The notes beneath the pieces were generated by a model. The model was given only the letters and a program-made list of their open reading frames with translations, had not been told where the DNA came from and did not search any database. A program made the position numbers and the translations under genes. From WVZL01 sp041862375 (GTDB taxonomy: Bacteria; Acidobacteriota; Aminicenantia; Aminicenantales; Aminicenantaceae): a DNA stretch of 64,000 nt. Location of the stretch: the NCBI GenBank assembly GCA_041862375.1, contig JBGVTE010000050.1, forward strand, positions 70,961-134,960, in the 5' to 3' direction. Numbering within the stretch: position 1 is the stretch's first letter; each line of letters starts with the position of its first letter. Below, piece after piece: positions 26,019 through 35,367 of the stretch.

Positions 26019-27473
26019 GTGTCATCTTTACAACTGAATAAATGTGAAATTATCTCAAAGAAAGAAGGGAATAAGTTTCTGTCTCTATTAAGTAAACATC
26101 TTGATATAATCCACGAGATAATTCCCACAGACCGGGCTCTGGCTATACTCGTAGATGGGGAAGGAGAGATTGTTTTTAGTAAGGCCAAACGGAAAGGCAG
26201 GAAGGAGGAAGGAGAATTTATTAAAAATATAGTAAGAAGAACTCTTGAAATAAGAAATCCTATCATTATAAATAATTTAAAGACTGATCTTAGCTTCAAG
26301 AATGATATAAGAGTCACTACGGATAGCTTAGAGAGAGTACTTTGTCTTCCTCTTTTCGTGGGAGAGCGAGCGGCGGGAGTTATTTATCTTGAAAGAAAAA
26401 GCCATATCCAACCTTTTTCCCCCCAAGATCTTGAATTTTTGATTGCTTTCTCAAAACCACTAAGCCTAATTTTGAAATATAAAGTGAAGTATGAAAAAGC
26501 TAAACATACTACTACTGGGAACTTAAAAGATTTTTTTATCGGAAGGAGTAATGCTTTTCATCGTATTCTTAGCTTAATAGAAAAAGTAAAGAATAACGAC
26601 GCTCCTGTTTTCATATTGGGAGAGAGTGGAACGGGGAAGGAACTTGTTGCTCGAGCTATTCATTTTAGAGGAACACGAAAGAGGGGTAAGTTTGTTGTGG
26701 TTAATTGCGGGGCAATTCCTGAACATCTTCTTGAAGCTGAGTTGTTTGGGTACACGAGGGGATCATTTACTGGAGCTATTAGGAGTAAACCAGGAATTAT
26801 AGAAGAGGCAGGCGGAGGAACATTTTTTTTGGATGAGATTGGTGATTTACCCCTTCATCTTCAAGCAAAGCTTCTTCGACTTCTTCAGGAGAAAGAGATA
26901 AGAAGAATAGGAGAAAACACAGTTCGCTATATTGATGTTAGAATAATAAGTGCCACTAATAAGAATATTGACAAAGAGGTTGAGCGTAGAAATTTTAGGG
27001 AAGATTTATACTATCGTCTCAAGATTATCACGATTGAAATTCCGCCTTTGAGGGAGAGGAAGGAAGATCTTCTTCCACTCTTGAATCACTTTATTGAGAA
27101 ATATTGTCGAGAAATGAACAGAGAAAGAGTTTTTTTTTCGCCTCGCGCACTTGAACTACTGATTGATTATAATTGGCCAGGAAACATAAGAGAACTACAG
27201 AATGAAGTCCAGAGGTGTTTAATATTTACCGGGGAAAATAATTTTATCAGAGAGGAATGTCTCTCTTCTAAAATAAATCCCAAAAGAGAAATTTATACAG
27301 CATCATCTCATAATTTTTTCAAGGCGAGGGCTTCATTTGAAAGACGATTTTTAACCCAGGCTTTAGAGCGATGTAATTATAAAAAAGTTAAGACAGCAGA
27401 AGAGATAGGTTTGACACGACAAGGACTACTAAAATTGATGAAGAAGCACAACATCGCCACTCATCAAAGATAG
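26019..27473 (+). CDS. sigma-54-dependent transcriptional activator (GAF + AAA+ + Fis-type HTH)
   Basis: 484 aa. GAF-like sensor about 20-150. Central AAA+ domain: Walker A GESGTGKE, the sigma-54-contact loop GSFTGA (GAFTGA variant with Ser), Walker B GGGTFFLDEIGD, and the R-finger region FREDLYYRLKI. C-terminal Fis-like helix-turn-helix (VKTAEEIGLTRQGLLKLMKKHNI). No receiver domain, so control is presumably through ligand binding to GAF. GTG start. A sigma-54 promoter occurs at 61.1 kb, so this regulator or the one at the right edge could act there. Confidence 0.92.
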   Translation: MSSLQLNKCEIISKKEGNKFLSLLSKHLDIIHEIIPTDRALAILVDGEGEIVFSKAKRKGRKEEGEFIKNIVRRTLEIRNPIIINNLKTDLSFKNDIRVTTDSLERVLCLPLFVGERAAGVIYLERKSHIQPFSPQDLEFLIAFSKPLSLILKYKVKYEKAKHTTTGNLKDFFIGRSNAFHRILSLIEKVKNNDAPVFILGESGTGKELVARAIHFRGTRKRGKFVVVNCGAIPEHLLEAELFGYTRGSFTGAIRSKPGIIEEAGGGTFFLDEIGDLPLHLQAKLLRLLQEKEIRRIGENTVRYIDVRIISATNKNIDKEVERRNFREDLYYRLKIITIEIPPLRERKEDLLPLLNHFIEKYCREMNRERVFFSPRALELLIDYNWPGNIRELQNEVQRCLIFTGENNFIREECLSSKINPKREIYTASSHNFFKARASFERRFLTQALERCNYKKVKTAEEIGLTRQGLLKLMKKHNIATHQR

Positions 27474-27596
27474 AGTCTGTGCATATGTGATTCATTTTAC
27501 ATAAGAATAGTAAGAGCAATAGATAAAGGGAATGGTTTCAGGTTTTGTCATCAAATTATGCCAGGAGAAACAGTGAAGCCCTTTGCTTTCTAAAAG

Positions 27597-27637
27597 AGCA
27601 AAGCCTGACTCCGCGATAAAGCTCGATCCGGGTAACT
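27597..27637 (+). repeat. composite dispersed intergenic repeat
   Basis: Two motifs lie side by side. AGCAAAGCCTGA (27597-27608) is found inverted at 60734-60745 and partly at 30803-30812. GATAAAGCTCGATCCGG plus GTAACT (27615-27637) is found at 60794-60815 with one base missing. The first motif also forms a hairpin with CTTTGCT at 27581-27587. Confidence 0.55.
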
Positions 27638-27652
27638 CTAAGAAGAAAAAAA

Positions 27653-27681
27653 TTGCACAGAGTGTAGATTTTTGCTACATT
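27653..27681 (+). promoter_or_regulatory. candidate promoter giving a leaderless or near-leaderless mRNA
   Basis: TTGCAC (27653-27658), 17 bp, TACATT (27676-27681). A start site about 7 bp downstream would fall only a few bases before the ATG at 27691, which has no Shine-Dalgarno. Confidence 0.45.
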
Positions 27682-27690
27682 TTGATTGCA

Positions 27691-27960
27691 ATGAAATCTC
27701 AGAAAAAAGAAGTTTTTCAAATAAATTGTCCCACGTGCCATTCTATTCTCTGGGTTGATGCTCTAACTAAAGAGGTAATTAAGTCAGAGAGAGGGAAAAA
27801 GAAGAAAGATACTTTAGACGATCTTCTTTTAAAGGAAAAAAAGAGAGTGGATGCATTCGAGCGAAAGTTTGAAGCTACGGCTGAACTTGAGAAGAAAAAG
27901 CGGGAGAAGATCGAAAAGAATTTTGAGAAAGCCCTTACTGAGTTTGAGGAAGATGGATAA
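27691..27960 (+). CDS. 89-aa CxxC and coiled-coil protein of unknown function
   Basis: Chosen start ATG 27691 (MKSQKKEVFQINCPTCHS). The frame runs further up but over promoter-like and repeat sequence. The product has one CPTC zinc-ribbon half (a second CxxC is absent), then WVDALTKEVIKSERGKK and a highly charged helix from about residue 45 to the end, probably a coiled coil. I do not recognise a function; it may dimerise to complete a zinc site. Confidence 0.65.
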   Translation: MKSQKKEVFQINCPTCHSILWVDALTKEVIKSERGKKKKDTLDDLLLKEKKRVDAFERKFEATAELEKKKREKIEKNFEKALTEFEEDG

Positions 27961-27966
27961 AAAACT

Positions 27967-29394
27967 TCAGCTTCCGATCTGGGTTTCGTCTTCTCTTATT
28001 TTTGGGGCCATAGTGAATTTAGTGAAGCCATAGATGGCTAAAATCACAACGGCAGCGTAGTTCATTATTGCCCAGGGAAGGTAGGAAAAGGTTGAAACCT
28101 GGATAGTACCTGTGATGTAGACTCCAGCCATGCTCCAGGGAATAAGGGGGACAATGATAGCACCGCTTTCTTCAATGATTCGGGACAAATTTTTTGCGGC
28201 CAGGCCTTTTTTCTTGTAGATGGGTGCGAGGAGTTCCCCAGGAATTATCATAGAAAGATAAGAGCTTCCTGTTACCAGAGCAGTTACTATGGATGAGCTG
28301 ATCGTAGTTATTACTATGCTCCAGACTTTATTGGCGAATTTCATTACACGGTCAAGTATTACTGAGAGAAGTCCTGTGCGCTGCATAATGCCGCCGAAGC
28401 TGAAAGCTGTAAAAGCTACCAGTTGAGTTTCCATCATGCTCATCAATCCACCTCGTGAGATAAGCTGGTCTACAGCTTCAACTCCTGTGTTCGCTTGGTA
28501 GCCTGAATTCATGGCTGTTGCAATATCTGGAACCGAAGCCTTTTGAAAGATGATGGCTAAGATTCCAGCCAAGAAGGAAGAGAGGAGCATACCTGGAATG
28601 GTTGGCTTTTTAGTGATAGCAAAGTAGAAGACAACAACCATTGGGAGGAGGAGGAAGATGTTGAAGTTGAAATTTTCTTTTAGAGTTTGTGTGATAAGGT
28701 TCATGGTTTCTGATTCTACTTGTTTCCCTCCATATCTAAGACCCACGATGAAATATATAAACAATCCTATAAACCAGGCAGGCGTTGCGGACCAGAGCAT
28801 ATGTTTTATGTGATCAAAGAGGTTTGATCCTGCTGCTACGGGAGCCAAATTTGTAACATCTGAGAAAGGAGACATTTTGTCTCCATAATACGCTCCGGCT
28901 ACAATTGCCCCTGCAGCCGGACCCAAGGGTATTCCTAGCCCCATTGCGATTCCTATGAAGGCTACGCCTAACGTTCCGATAGTTCCCCATGAAGTGCCCG
29001 TAGCTAATGAGGTAATGCTACAGACAAAGCAAGCTGTGACCAGGAAGAATTTAGGTGATATGAGCTTTAATCCGTAATAGATCACCAGCGGGATTGTACC
29101 GCAGGCAATCCAGGATCCGATAAGGATTCCTACACAAAGCATAATCAGAATGGCAGGCATGGCTTTGTGGATGCTATCAACGATCCCCCTTTCCATATCA
29201 TGCCACTTAAAGCGCAAAATGAAACCCAAACACCCTGTTATAAAAGCAGCTGTAACGAGCAGAACCTGAGGTCGTATTTTATAGATCCCGTAGCCTACTC
29301 CGAGGAGAAGTCCCATCACAACAAGAGGAATAAGAGCTATCCAAAAGCTCGGCTTTTTTTGCTCTTTATTAGCAGTCTTTTCCATTTCATCCAT
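27967..29394 (-). CDS. Na+/H+ antiporter, NhaC family
   Basis: 475 aa with about 11-12 transmembrane helices. Segments such as SITSLATGTSWGTIGTLGVA and GAYYGDKMSPFSDVTNLAP are hallmarks of NhaC. ALVTGSSYLSMIIPGELL and the SGAIIVPLIPWSMAG end are also typical. It exchanges cytoplasmic Na+ for H+ (some members exchange malate/lactate). It is 5 bp downstream of the isoaspartyl dipeptidase gene, so the two are cotranscribed. Confidence 0.92.
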   Translation of the reverse strand: MDEMEKTANKEQKKPSFWIALIPLVVMGLLLGVGYGIYKIRPQVLLVTAAFITGCLGFILRFKWHDMERGIVDSIHKAMPAILIMLCVGILIGSWIACGTIPLVIYYGLKLISPKFFLVTACFVCSITSLATGTSWGTIGTLGVAFIGIAMGLGIPLGPAAGAIVAGAYYGDKMSPFSDVTNLAPVAAGSNLFDHIKHMLWSATPAWFIGLFIYFIVGLRYGGKQVESETMNLITQTLKENFNFNIFLLLPMVVVFYFAITKKPTIPGMLLSSFLAGILAIIFQKASVPDIATAMNSGYQANTGVEAVDQLISRGGLMSMMETQLVAFTAFSFGGIMQRTGLLSVILDRVMKFANKVWSIVITTISSSIVTALVTGSSYLSMIIPGELLAPIYKKKGLAAKNLSRIIEESGAIIVPLIPWSMAGVYITGTIQVSTFSYLPWAIMNYAAVVILAIYGFTKFTMAPKIREDETQIGS

Positions 29395-29399
29395 CCTTT

Positions 29400-30575
29400 C
29401 TATTTAGGGCTAAAGGTACTCTTGGCGTTTAATTTCCCTTCAGCCATTACTCTCTTTCCCAGGGCAAAGCAATCTGTCAAGTTATAGTTTTTATCGAAAA
29501 GAAGAAGATCAGCATCCTTACCTGCTTTTATTTCTCCTTTTTGATCTAATTTATAGAAGAGAGCTGAATTAGTAGAAAAGAGGCTCGCCGCATCTTGAAT
29601 ACTCAACATTTTCTTTTGGATGAGCGATCGGAAAGTGTTTAAAAAATCTTTCTGAGTGGCTATGGTGAGGCCCATGAGTATTCCTTTTTCGTCGAAAACG
29701 GGGATGCTGCCGTTGCTATCAGAGCTTACAGTAATTCGGTTGAAAGGGACTTGCTTCTCAAGACAAAGAAGAATAGCCTCCTCCACTGCTACTCCGGTTG
29801 TATCATGCGGATCTGTAGCGATGCCTGTAGTCAAATCCATGTACCCCCCGGAAAGGACAAATTCAATTGCTTCGTCGAGTAACTGACGATTGCGGTTTAC
29901 ATGGGTTGGTATGACTTGGGAAGGGGGAATTTCCGTCACATTTATTAATTTAAAAAGCATTTCCAAGCGGCGCTTCCCGTCACCAAGGTGGAGGTGAAGT
30001 ATGCCAGCCTTCCCTCCGAGCATTCCACCTACTCGACATTCAGCAGCTAAGCGAGCTATTTCCTCGAATGTAGGCTGGGAAGATCGATGGTCTGAGATAG
30101 CTATTTCTCCTGCTCCAAGGATTTTATCTATAAGGACTAGGTCAGAACGAACGCTTCCAGTTATCGTATTCACCGGAATTTCATACGAGCCAGAATATAT
30201 AAAAGTCGTTATACCTTCCTTTTCCAGACCTCGGGCCTTGGCCAGGAGAGATTCCATATGACGGGTGATTCCATCGGTACCCAAGCAGCCGATTACAGTT
30301 GTTACACCGCAGGATAGTATGTCTTCAACAGTTATTTCAGGAGCACGGGTAGCTGGTCCTCCCTCACCACCACCTCCAAGGATGTGGACATGGCCGTCGA
30401 TGAATCCAGGAATAACAATTTTATCTGAAGCGTCTATAGATTGAACTTCAACTCCTTCTATCTTTATCTGTCCAGGCTCAGCAACAGCGCCTATCTTATC
30501 TCCCCATATTACAATATCTTTTTTCCCTAGAGTTCTAGGAGCAAAAACATTACCTTTGCGGATAATCGAAATCAT
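29400..30575 (-). CDS. iadA: isoaspartyl dipeptidase (beta-aspartyl peptidase)
   Basis: 391 aa amidohydrolase cleaving beta-Asp-Xaa dipeptides from damaged proteins. The first metal motif HVHILGGGGEGG follows a PGFIDG lead, with later HLHLGDG, IPTHVNRN and VSSDSNGS. The frame extends to 30695, but ATG 30575 (MISIIRKGNVFAP) has GGAGG 5 nt upstream and matches the family start. The extended leader carries a long inverted repeat. Coupled with an NhaC antiporter. Confidence 0.93.
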   Translation of the reverse strand: MISIIRKGNVFAPRTLGKKDIVIWGDKIGAVAEPGQIKIEGVEVQSIDASDKIVIPGFIDGHVHILGGGGEGGPATRAPEITVEDILSCGVTTVIGCLGTDGITRHMESLLAKARGLEKEGITTFIYSGSYEIPVNTITGSVRSDLVLIDKILGAGEIAISDHRSSQPTFEEIARLAAECRVGGMLGGKAGILHLHLGDGKRRLEMLFKLINVTEIPPSQVIPTHVNRNRQLLDEAIEFVLSGGYMDLTTGIATDPHDTTGVAVEEAILLCLEKQVPFNRITVSSDSNGSIPVFDEKGILMGLTIATQKDFLNTFRSLIQKKMLSIQDAASLFSTNSALFYKLDQKGEIKAGKDADLLLFDKNYNLTDCFALGKRVMAEGKLNAKSTFSPK

Positions 30576-30597
30576 TTTATCCTCCTTATTTATTGAA

Positions 30598-30664
30598 GGG
30601 AGCGGCTCTATTATTCTGCAGTTTATTTTTTGTTTATTGTATTGAGAAAAAATAGAACCGCCCC
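30598..30664. repeat. long imperfect inverted repeat in the iadA leader
   Basis: Arms 30598-30612 and 30651-30664 pair over about 13 of 14 positions (GCGGCTCTATT against AATAGAACCGC) with a 38-nt AT-rich loop. It lies 20-90 bp upstream of the iadA start codon. Possible operator or mRNA leader structure. The rest of the 296-bp gap (30576-30871) holds the repeat fragment at 30803 and nothing else I recognise. Confidence 0.5.
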
Positions 30665-30802
30665 ACATTATTCCATTTCTTTTTTCTATTTTCAAGTAAC
30701 AGGGAGTCCGGCCTTAATGGTTTTATTATTTACAGCTGGAATTAGACAACATAAAGAATATTAAAGGGAATCAAATGTAAAATTGAAGTTATGAAAGTTA
30801 TG

Positions 30803-30812
30803 AAAGCCTGAC
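30803..30812 (+). repeat. short copy of dispersed intergenic motif
   Basis: AAAGCCTGAC, shared with 27600-27609 and, inverted, with 60733-60742. Only ten bases, so on its own it is weak evidence. Confidence 0.3.
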
Positions 30813-30871
30813 CCCAATGATAGAATTTTGAAATTTTCTCTCAATTTTCATAGAATAAATAATAAGTAAAT

Positions 30872-31633
30872 ATGGCAAAAGTAATGGCAACTTTTGAAGA
30901 AGAACTCAATAGATTCAAGCCTGTCATAAGAAGGCTGACTAATTTTGCTCTCATAGGGAAGAAAATAGAAGTACGAGGAAAGGAAAACTTTATAAAAAAA
31001 GGGTCCAACATAATTATCGGAAACCATATCGGCAGCTTTAAGGATGTCGCTATACTGTTAAAAATTGTACCAAGACCAATTTTTTTCACTGCCAATAAAA
31101 TGCTTTTTTCAAAAGATGAGTTCAACTTTCTTATCAGAAAGCATCTCCATAGGCATATGAAAAAATTTGGCCTTTTCCTCAATGTAATTCTAACTCCTTT
31201 ACGAAATCTTTTTGTTAACTATATTTCCTCAAATATTATCAGGGTGGGCACGATTCCCGTAGATTTGTATAACGGAAAAAGGCTGGCAATCGAGCAATGT
31301 CAGGAATATCTAAAAAGAGGAAGAGCGATCATTGCTCTCCAGGGAAGAGGCCGTGTAATGAAGAAGGAACCGAATCCTTATGTGAGTCCATTCAGGAAAG
31401 GCTCTTCAATAATTGCCTACAACTTGTATGAAAATGAAGGAATTTCGGTTCCTGTAACTCCTTTGGCCTTCTTTGGCACCCAATATCCTTTTATGATTCC
31501 TTCGAAAATTAAAGTTAACGTCGGTACTCCGCTGTATATAACTGATTATCTGGGGAAGGGAGGAGAAGAAACTATAGACAAGTTTAAGGATGCTCTAGAG
31601 GAAAGAGTAAAAGTCCTTTTTTCTGAGTTCTAG
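30872..31633 (+). CDS. divergent PlsC-like lysophospholipid acyltransferase
   Basis: 253 aa. Residues 45-60 (GSNIIIGNHIGSFKDVAILL) align with the acyltransferase block I of the PlsC family, but the spacing is H-x5-D rather than H-x4-D. The block III position reads ALQGRGRV instead of the usual FPEGTRS. Block IV (VPVTPLAFFG) is recognisable. It may acylate a lysophospholipid or another hydroxyl acceptor, or be inactive. It stands alone on the plus strand between leftward operons. Confidence 0.72.
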   Translation: MAKVMATFEEELNRFKPVIRRLTNFALIGKKIEVRGKENFIKKGSNIIIGNHIGSFKDVAILLKIVPRPIFFTANKMLFSKDEFNFLIRKHLHRHMKKFGLFLNVILTPLRNLFVNYISSNIIRVGTIPVDLYNGKRLAIEQCQEYLKRGRAIIALQGRGRVMKKEPNPYVSPFRKGSSIIAYNLYENEGISVPVTPLAFFGTQYPFMIPSKIKVNVGTPLYITDYLGKGGEETIDKFKDALEERVKVLFSEF

Positions 31634-31754
31634 GATCTTAGAACCTGCATCTATTCAAAGTTTATCGAATACGGCTTACGTACGGATTAAGCTGAATTTC
31701 AGAGCTATATCTTTTCGTTTGTATTATTTTTTATCAGGCAGCTCTTTTAAGTTC

Positions 31755-34340
31755 TCAATACAGGAGTGCATTAAAAATAAATTTGAAAGTGCCATGGGCC
31801 TGGGCACGGTGAATGACTTTAAAACCCAGAAGCAAGACTTTTCCTTGGCCTCGAGGACATTCCACTGCAGCTGCTTTGCCAAAAATTTTATTTTCGTTAA
31901 TGAGGACGCCGCTTAAAAGAGGATTATATTGATGGTAGGATGCAATAGAAGTTCCTTTCTCTACTTCAAAAACCGGGCTAAAATAAGAGAAAACAGCACC
32001 TTGTTTTTGCAATCCAAAGGCCACAGGATGAGAGTTATCTATTTCTACTTTCAGAATAGACCCAGGACAATAGATGCTTTCTTTTTGCTTGTCTTTAGGA
32101 AGAGTGCTGTAGAACCTTCTTCTTAAAGACATGATGTCAACGAGATTCTTCACTGGAAGGCCGAGGTATTTAAGGGCAAAATCAGCTGAATTACCAATGA
32201 CGATCAACGTCCCCCCCGATTGAACGAAATTGTCAAGAGCGCTTATTCCTTCATTTCCGATTCCTCCTGCGTATTGAGGAGGAACTTCTCCTTCTTGTCT
32301 CCCCTGGATCAAGTTAGTTGTAGACATGCTGGGCAGGATGATATGACTATAAGTTCTATTCAGGTTCCCTGCTTTCATCTCATTGTTGTGGAGGAGTTTA
32401 AAAGGGAATTCAAACTGTTCTAAAGTCCATCGCAGCCAGCCTTCATCCGTGTTAGATGCCCAGGGCTGGTAAAGCCCGATTTTTGGGGCGCGGAGAGCTA
32501 TCATTGATGAAGGAAGTTTTTTGTCTGTTCGAAAGATTACAATACCTAAATCTTTTGAAAGATGAGAAAGTTCAGAGAGACTTATTTCTTTTCCTGGAAT
32601 TACGATTGTGCCAGGAGGCAACAGTCTACCCTCAAGATTAAATGATTTCTTAGAGTAGTTGATTGTTATGTTTTTTTCGATTAGGCGATTGATAAGGATT
32701 GATCCGTTATTGCTTTGGTTGGAAAAGAAGAAATATTTCGATCCTTTTCCCTGAATCTCAGAAGGAGGATTCTCTATATTTTTTATCAATTTTTTTTCTA
32801 CAGAGAAAGTATTTGTGACTTCGATGACTTTTACATCCATTTGAAGGGGAAGTGTCCAGCTTGCTTCATCATAGGGAAGTTCAGGAATTCCTTCTCCAGT
32901 GATTCGTGTGGGATAGGTTTTTCTTTCTAACATATCTTTTATGAAAGCACGGTAAGGCTGAGCAAGGGGAATGATAAATGTTCCAGCTGGGTAGGAGGCT
33001 TCATCTGCGACGAAAGCTTTTTGAGCTACGAATATTTCTGACCCTCCCTTTTGGAGGATTTTCAGGAGTTCGTAAACAGTAGGAAGATCCCTTTGCTTGA
33101 GAGGAACGAGGTAGGCAAATGGGAGTTGTGTATTGCCTTTCTCAATTTGTCTTTGAGCTAAAAGAGAAAACATTGAAAGGTATTTTTCTTTATTTTTTGC
33201 AATAGTTTTGAGAAAAGATAATGCAGTGATTTCTTCATATTCGATTATGTTTCTGATCTTCCACCAGCCTCCAGGCCAGGGATCTAAATAATTTGCTTGA
33301 ATCCCTGATCCCTGAAAACCTCTTCTTCTCATTTGGATTTCATTTTTCCTTATGAATAGGGGAGAAGCTACTCTCGCACTGGCAGCTTCAGAGAGGATTC
33401 CAAGCACATTGTGCCGGAGAGGAGCAGCTCGGCATGCTGCACTATACCAAGCGTCAAAGATGGCATTAGTTGCTACTCCTGTCATCCCTTTTTTAGTTAG
33501 AGCCAGGGCAGCCTCACTGGTTAAAAGGTAAAGTTGACGGAGAAGGAGGGGGTCGATGTTGGGATTAATGGGATCGTAGTATGGAGGGATAAAAAATCGG
33601 GCGCCATAAGAACCCATCTGGTGGACATCGTAAACCAGGAGAGGAAACCAGTCGTGATAGAGAACTTTGGTAATAAGTTGAGTTTCTTTTTGAGTAATCA
33701 TAAACCAGTCACGATTATTGTCATGACCAACGTAATGATGGTAAAGCCAGGGCATTGGGCTTGCCTCATAAGGAGTTCCGACGTACCTAGTGTACCAATC
33801 ATAGACAATATCGATCCCATCGGGATTAGATGAGGGAATGAGGAGAAGAACAGTTTCATCCAATATATTGAGTATCTCAGGATTATCTTCAGTGGCCAGT
33901 TTGTAGGAGAGTTCAAGGGACATCTGAGAGGCAGCGATTTCCGTGGAATGGATCGAGCAAGAGACTAAAACAATGGCTTTTCCTTTTTTTAAAAGTTCCT
34001 CTTTTTCCCCAGCACTGATAAGTCTTGGATCATGTAGTTTTTTCTGGATATCCCTAATTTCCTCCAGCCTAGATATGTTTGAGGGAGAGCTGATTGCAAC
34101 CATGATAAACCTGCGACCAAGAGTTGATTTTCCCAGATCAAAGACTTTGACTTTAGGTGAGGCAGAAGACAGCATGTCAAAATATGAAAGGATTTGGGAC
34201 CAGCTGGCAAGCTTGAAGTCTTGGCCGACGGGGAAGCCGAGAACTTCTTCAGGGGAAGGAATTGTTTCTGAGGCTGTAAGAGAAAAAGAAGATATAATGG
34301 TTATGATTATTAAAAGAGATACACATTTTTTTAATTTCAT
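31755..34340 (-). CDS. secreted M14-family zinc carboxypeptidase with C-terminal GATase-like region
   Basis: 861 aa with an N-terminal signal peptide (LLIIITIISSFSLTASE). Peptidase M14 core about 40-350: the HxxE zinc pair in CSIHSTEIAASQ, the third ligand His in LLVYDVHQMG, and the candidate catalytic Glu in GILSEAASARVAS. The C-terminal third (about 600-850, HIILPSMST ... LDNFVQSGGTLIVIG) resembles the class-I glutamine-amidotransferase-like fold often fused to such peptidases. It probably degrades peptides outside the cytoplasm. Downstream of an M29-like aminopeptidase. Confidence 0.87.
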   Translation of the reverse strand: MKLKKCVSLLIIITIISSFSLTASETIPSPEEVLGFPVGQDFKLASWSQILSYFDMLSSASPKVKVFDLGKSTLGRRFIMVAISSPSNISRLEEIRDIQKKLHDPRLISAGEKEELLKKGKAIVLVSCSIHSTEIAASQMSLELSYKLATEDNPEILNILDETVLLLIPSSNPDGIDIVYDWYTRYVGTPYEASPMPWLYHHYVGHDNNRDWFMITQKETQLITKVLYHDWFPLLVYDVHQMGSYGARFFIPPYYDPINPNIDPLLLRQLYLLTSEAALALTKKGMTGVATNAIFDAWYSAACRAAPLRHNVLGILSEAASARVASPLFIRKNEIQMRRRGFQGSGIQANYLDPWPGGWWKIRNIIEYEEITALSFLKTIAKNKEKYLSMFSLLAQRQIEKGNTQLPFAYLVPLKQRDLPTVYELLKILQKGGSEIFVAQKAFVADEASYPAGTFIIPLAQPYRAFIKDMLERKTYPTRITGEGIPELPYDEASWTLPLQMDVKVIEVTNTFSVEKKLIKNIENPPSEIQGKGSKYFFFSNQSNNGSILINRLIEKNITINYSKKSFNLEGRLLPPGTIVIPGKEISLSELSHLSKDLGIVIFRTDKKLPSSMIALRAPKIGLYQPWASNTDEGWLRWTLEQFEFPFKLLHNNEMKAGNLNRTYSHIILPSMSTTNLIQGRQEGEVPPQYAGGIGNEGISALDNFVQSGGTLIVIGNSADFALKYLGLPVKNLVDIMSLRRRFYSTLPKDKQKESIYCPGSILKVEIDNSHPVAFGLQKQGAVFSYFSPVFEVEKGTSIASYHQYNPLLSGVLINENKIFGKAAAVECPRGQGKVLLLGFKVIHRAQAHGTFKFIFNALLY

Positions 34341-34351
34341 AATGATGTCTC

Positions 34352-35311
34352 CTAGATAAGAAATTTCCCGTTCTTTGCGATTAGTTTTCCTTTTGCTTTT
34401 ATAGTGACTTCGTTAACTAAAGCATCGTAGTGATGCCGGCTTTTATTTTTCCCTAGTCCGTAAGAATCGCCTATGGCAAAATGAACGGTTCCGAAGGCTT
34501 TTTCTGCTTCCAGCAAGTTGGGAGTGACCCTGGCATAAGGATTCGTCCCTATGCCGAATTCCCCGATTATTCTGCCGCTTTCATCCTCTCCAATGTTTTT
34601 AATGATAGCTTCGATTCCTTTTCCCCTGAATTGGACAAGCTTTCCTTTGTCAAATTCCATTATCCCTTGACCGAGCTTGTCGTCGATTAGACTGATTACC
34701 AATCTTCCGCAGAAGGCCTCCTCTACTGGAGCAGTGAAGCATTCTCCTGCTGGTAAGTTTCCATGTTTTCCTTTTCGGCTTATGTCACCGTTGTCATTAA
34801 TCCATTTTCTACCTTTAACACTGAATTCAATGCGAGTTCCTTGAGGATTTTCAATGCAAATATCATCTGCGTCTTTTAATGCTTTTATGACTTTCTTTGT
34901 GAATGTATCCATTGCCTTAAAATCAATGTTTACTAAGCGCTCCATCATTTCACGCGTTAAGCCAGGCATCATACAGATCCGGCTATGTTCTATTCCTACC
35001 TTGACGAGGTAGCTTCTAAAGGATTTTTCTTCAATTCTCGCCTCGAGCATGTAAGTTATTGCTGTAGCCTTTTTTGCAATTTCCATCAGGAGTTTAGTAG
35101 GCTTAGTGATTGGCCTGAGATTTTCTGTCATCAAATAAGTTGTTGTCTCGGCTCCAACTTCTTTGGCCCAGTATGCCAGTGACTCAGCAATCTCTATTTT
35201 ATTTTTATCAGTTACAAGCAGGAAGCTTTCACCTTTGCGTAGCCGGAGTGAGTGTTTAATGGCTTTTTCTGCAGCTTGAAAGAGTTTATTCATTTTCATC
35301 ATTCTTTCCAT
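34352..35311 (-). CDS. aminopeptidase, M29/COG2309-like
   Basis: 319 aa cytosolic protein without a signal peptide. The opening LRKGESFLLVTDKNKIEIAESLAYWAKEVGA, the GTRIEFSVKGRKWINDNGD segment, the LPAGECFTAPVEE motif with its acidic metal ligand, and the late GTVHFAIGDSYGLG and SRHHYDAL segments fit the short relatives of leucyl aminopeptidase AmpS. Several methionines crowd the start (residues 1, 4, 5, 7); the one at residue 7 has GGAAAG upstream and may be used. It lies 11 bp ahead of the M14 peptidase gene. Confidence 0.85.
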   Translation of the reverse strand: MERMMKMNKLFQAAEKAIKHSLRLRKGESFLLVTDKNKIEIAESLAYWAKEVGAETTTYLMTENLRPITKPTKLLMEIAKKATAITYMLEARIEEKSFRSYLVKVGIEHSRICMMPGLTREMMERLVNIDFKAMDTFTKKVIKALKDADDICIENPQGTRIEFSVKGRKWINDNGDISRKGKHGNLPAGECFTAPVEEAFCGRLVISLIDDKLGQGIMEFDKGKLVQFRGKGIEAIIKNIGEDESGRIIGEFGIGTNPYARVTPNLLEAEKAFGTVHFAIGDSYGLGKNKSRHHYDALVNEVTIKAKGKLIAKNGKFLI

Positions 35312-35367
35312 TTAATTAGAGTATTAGAATGGCTGGATCGGAGTTAGGATTGCCGATTGAAATATAT

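Noticed and set aside
30576..30695. 40-residue extension of isoaspartyl dipeptidase
   Set aside because: The ATG at 30575 has a strong Shine-Dalgarno and the family N-terminus; the extension runs through an inverted repeat.
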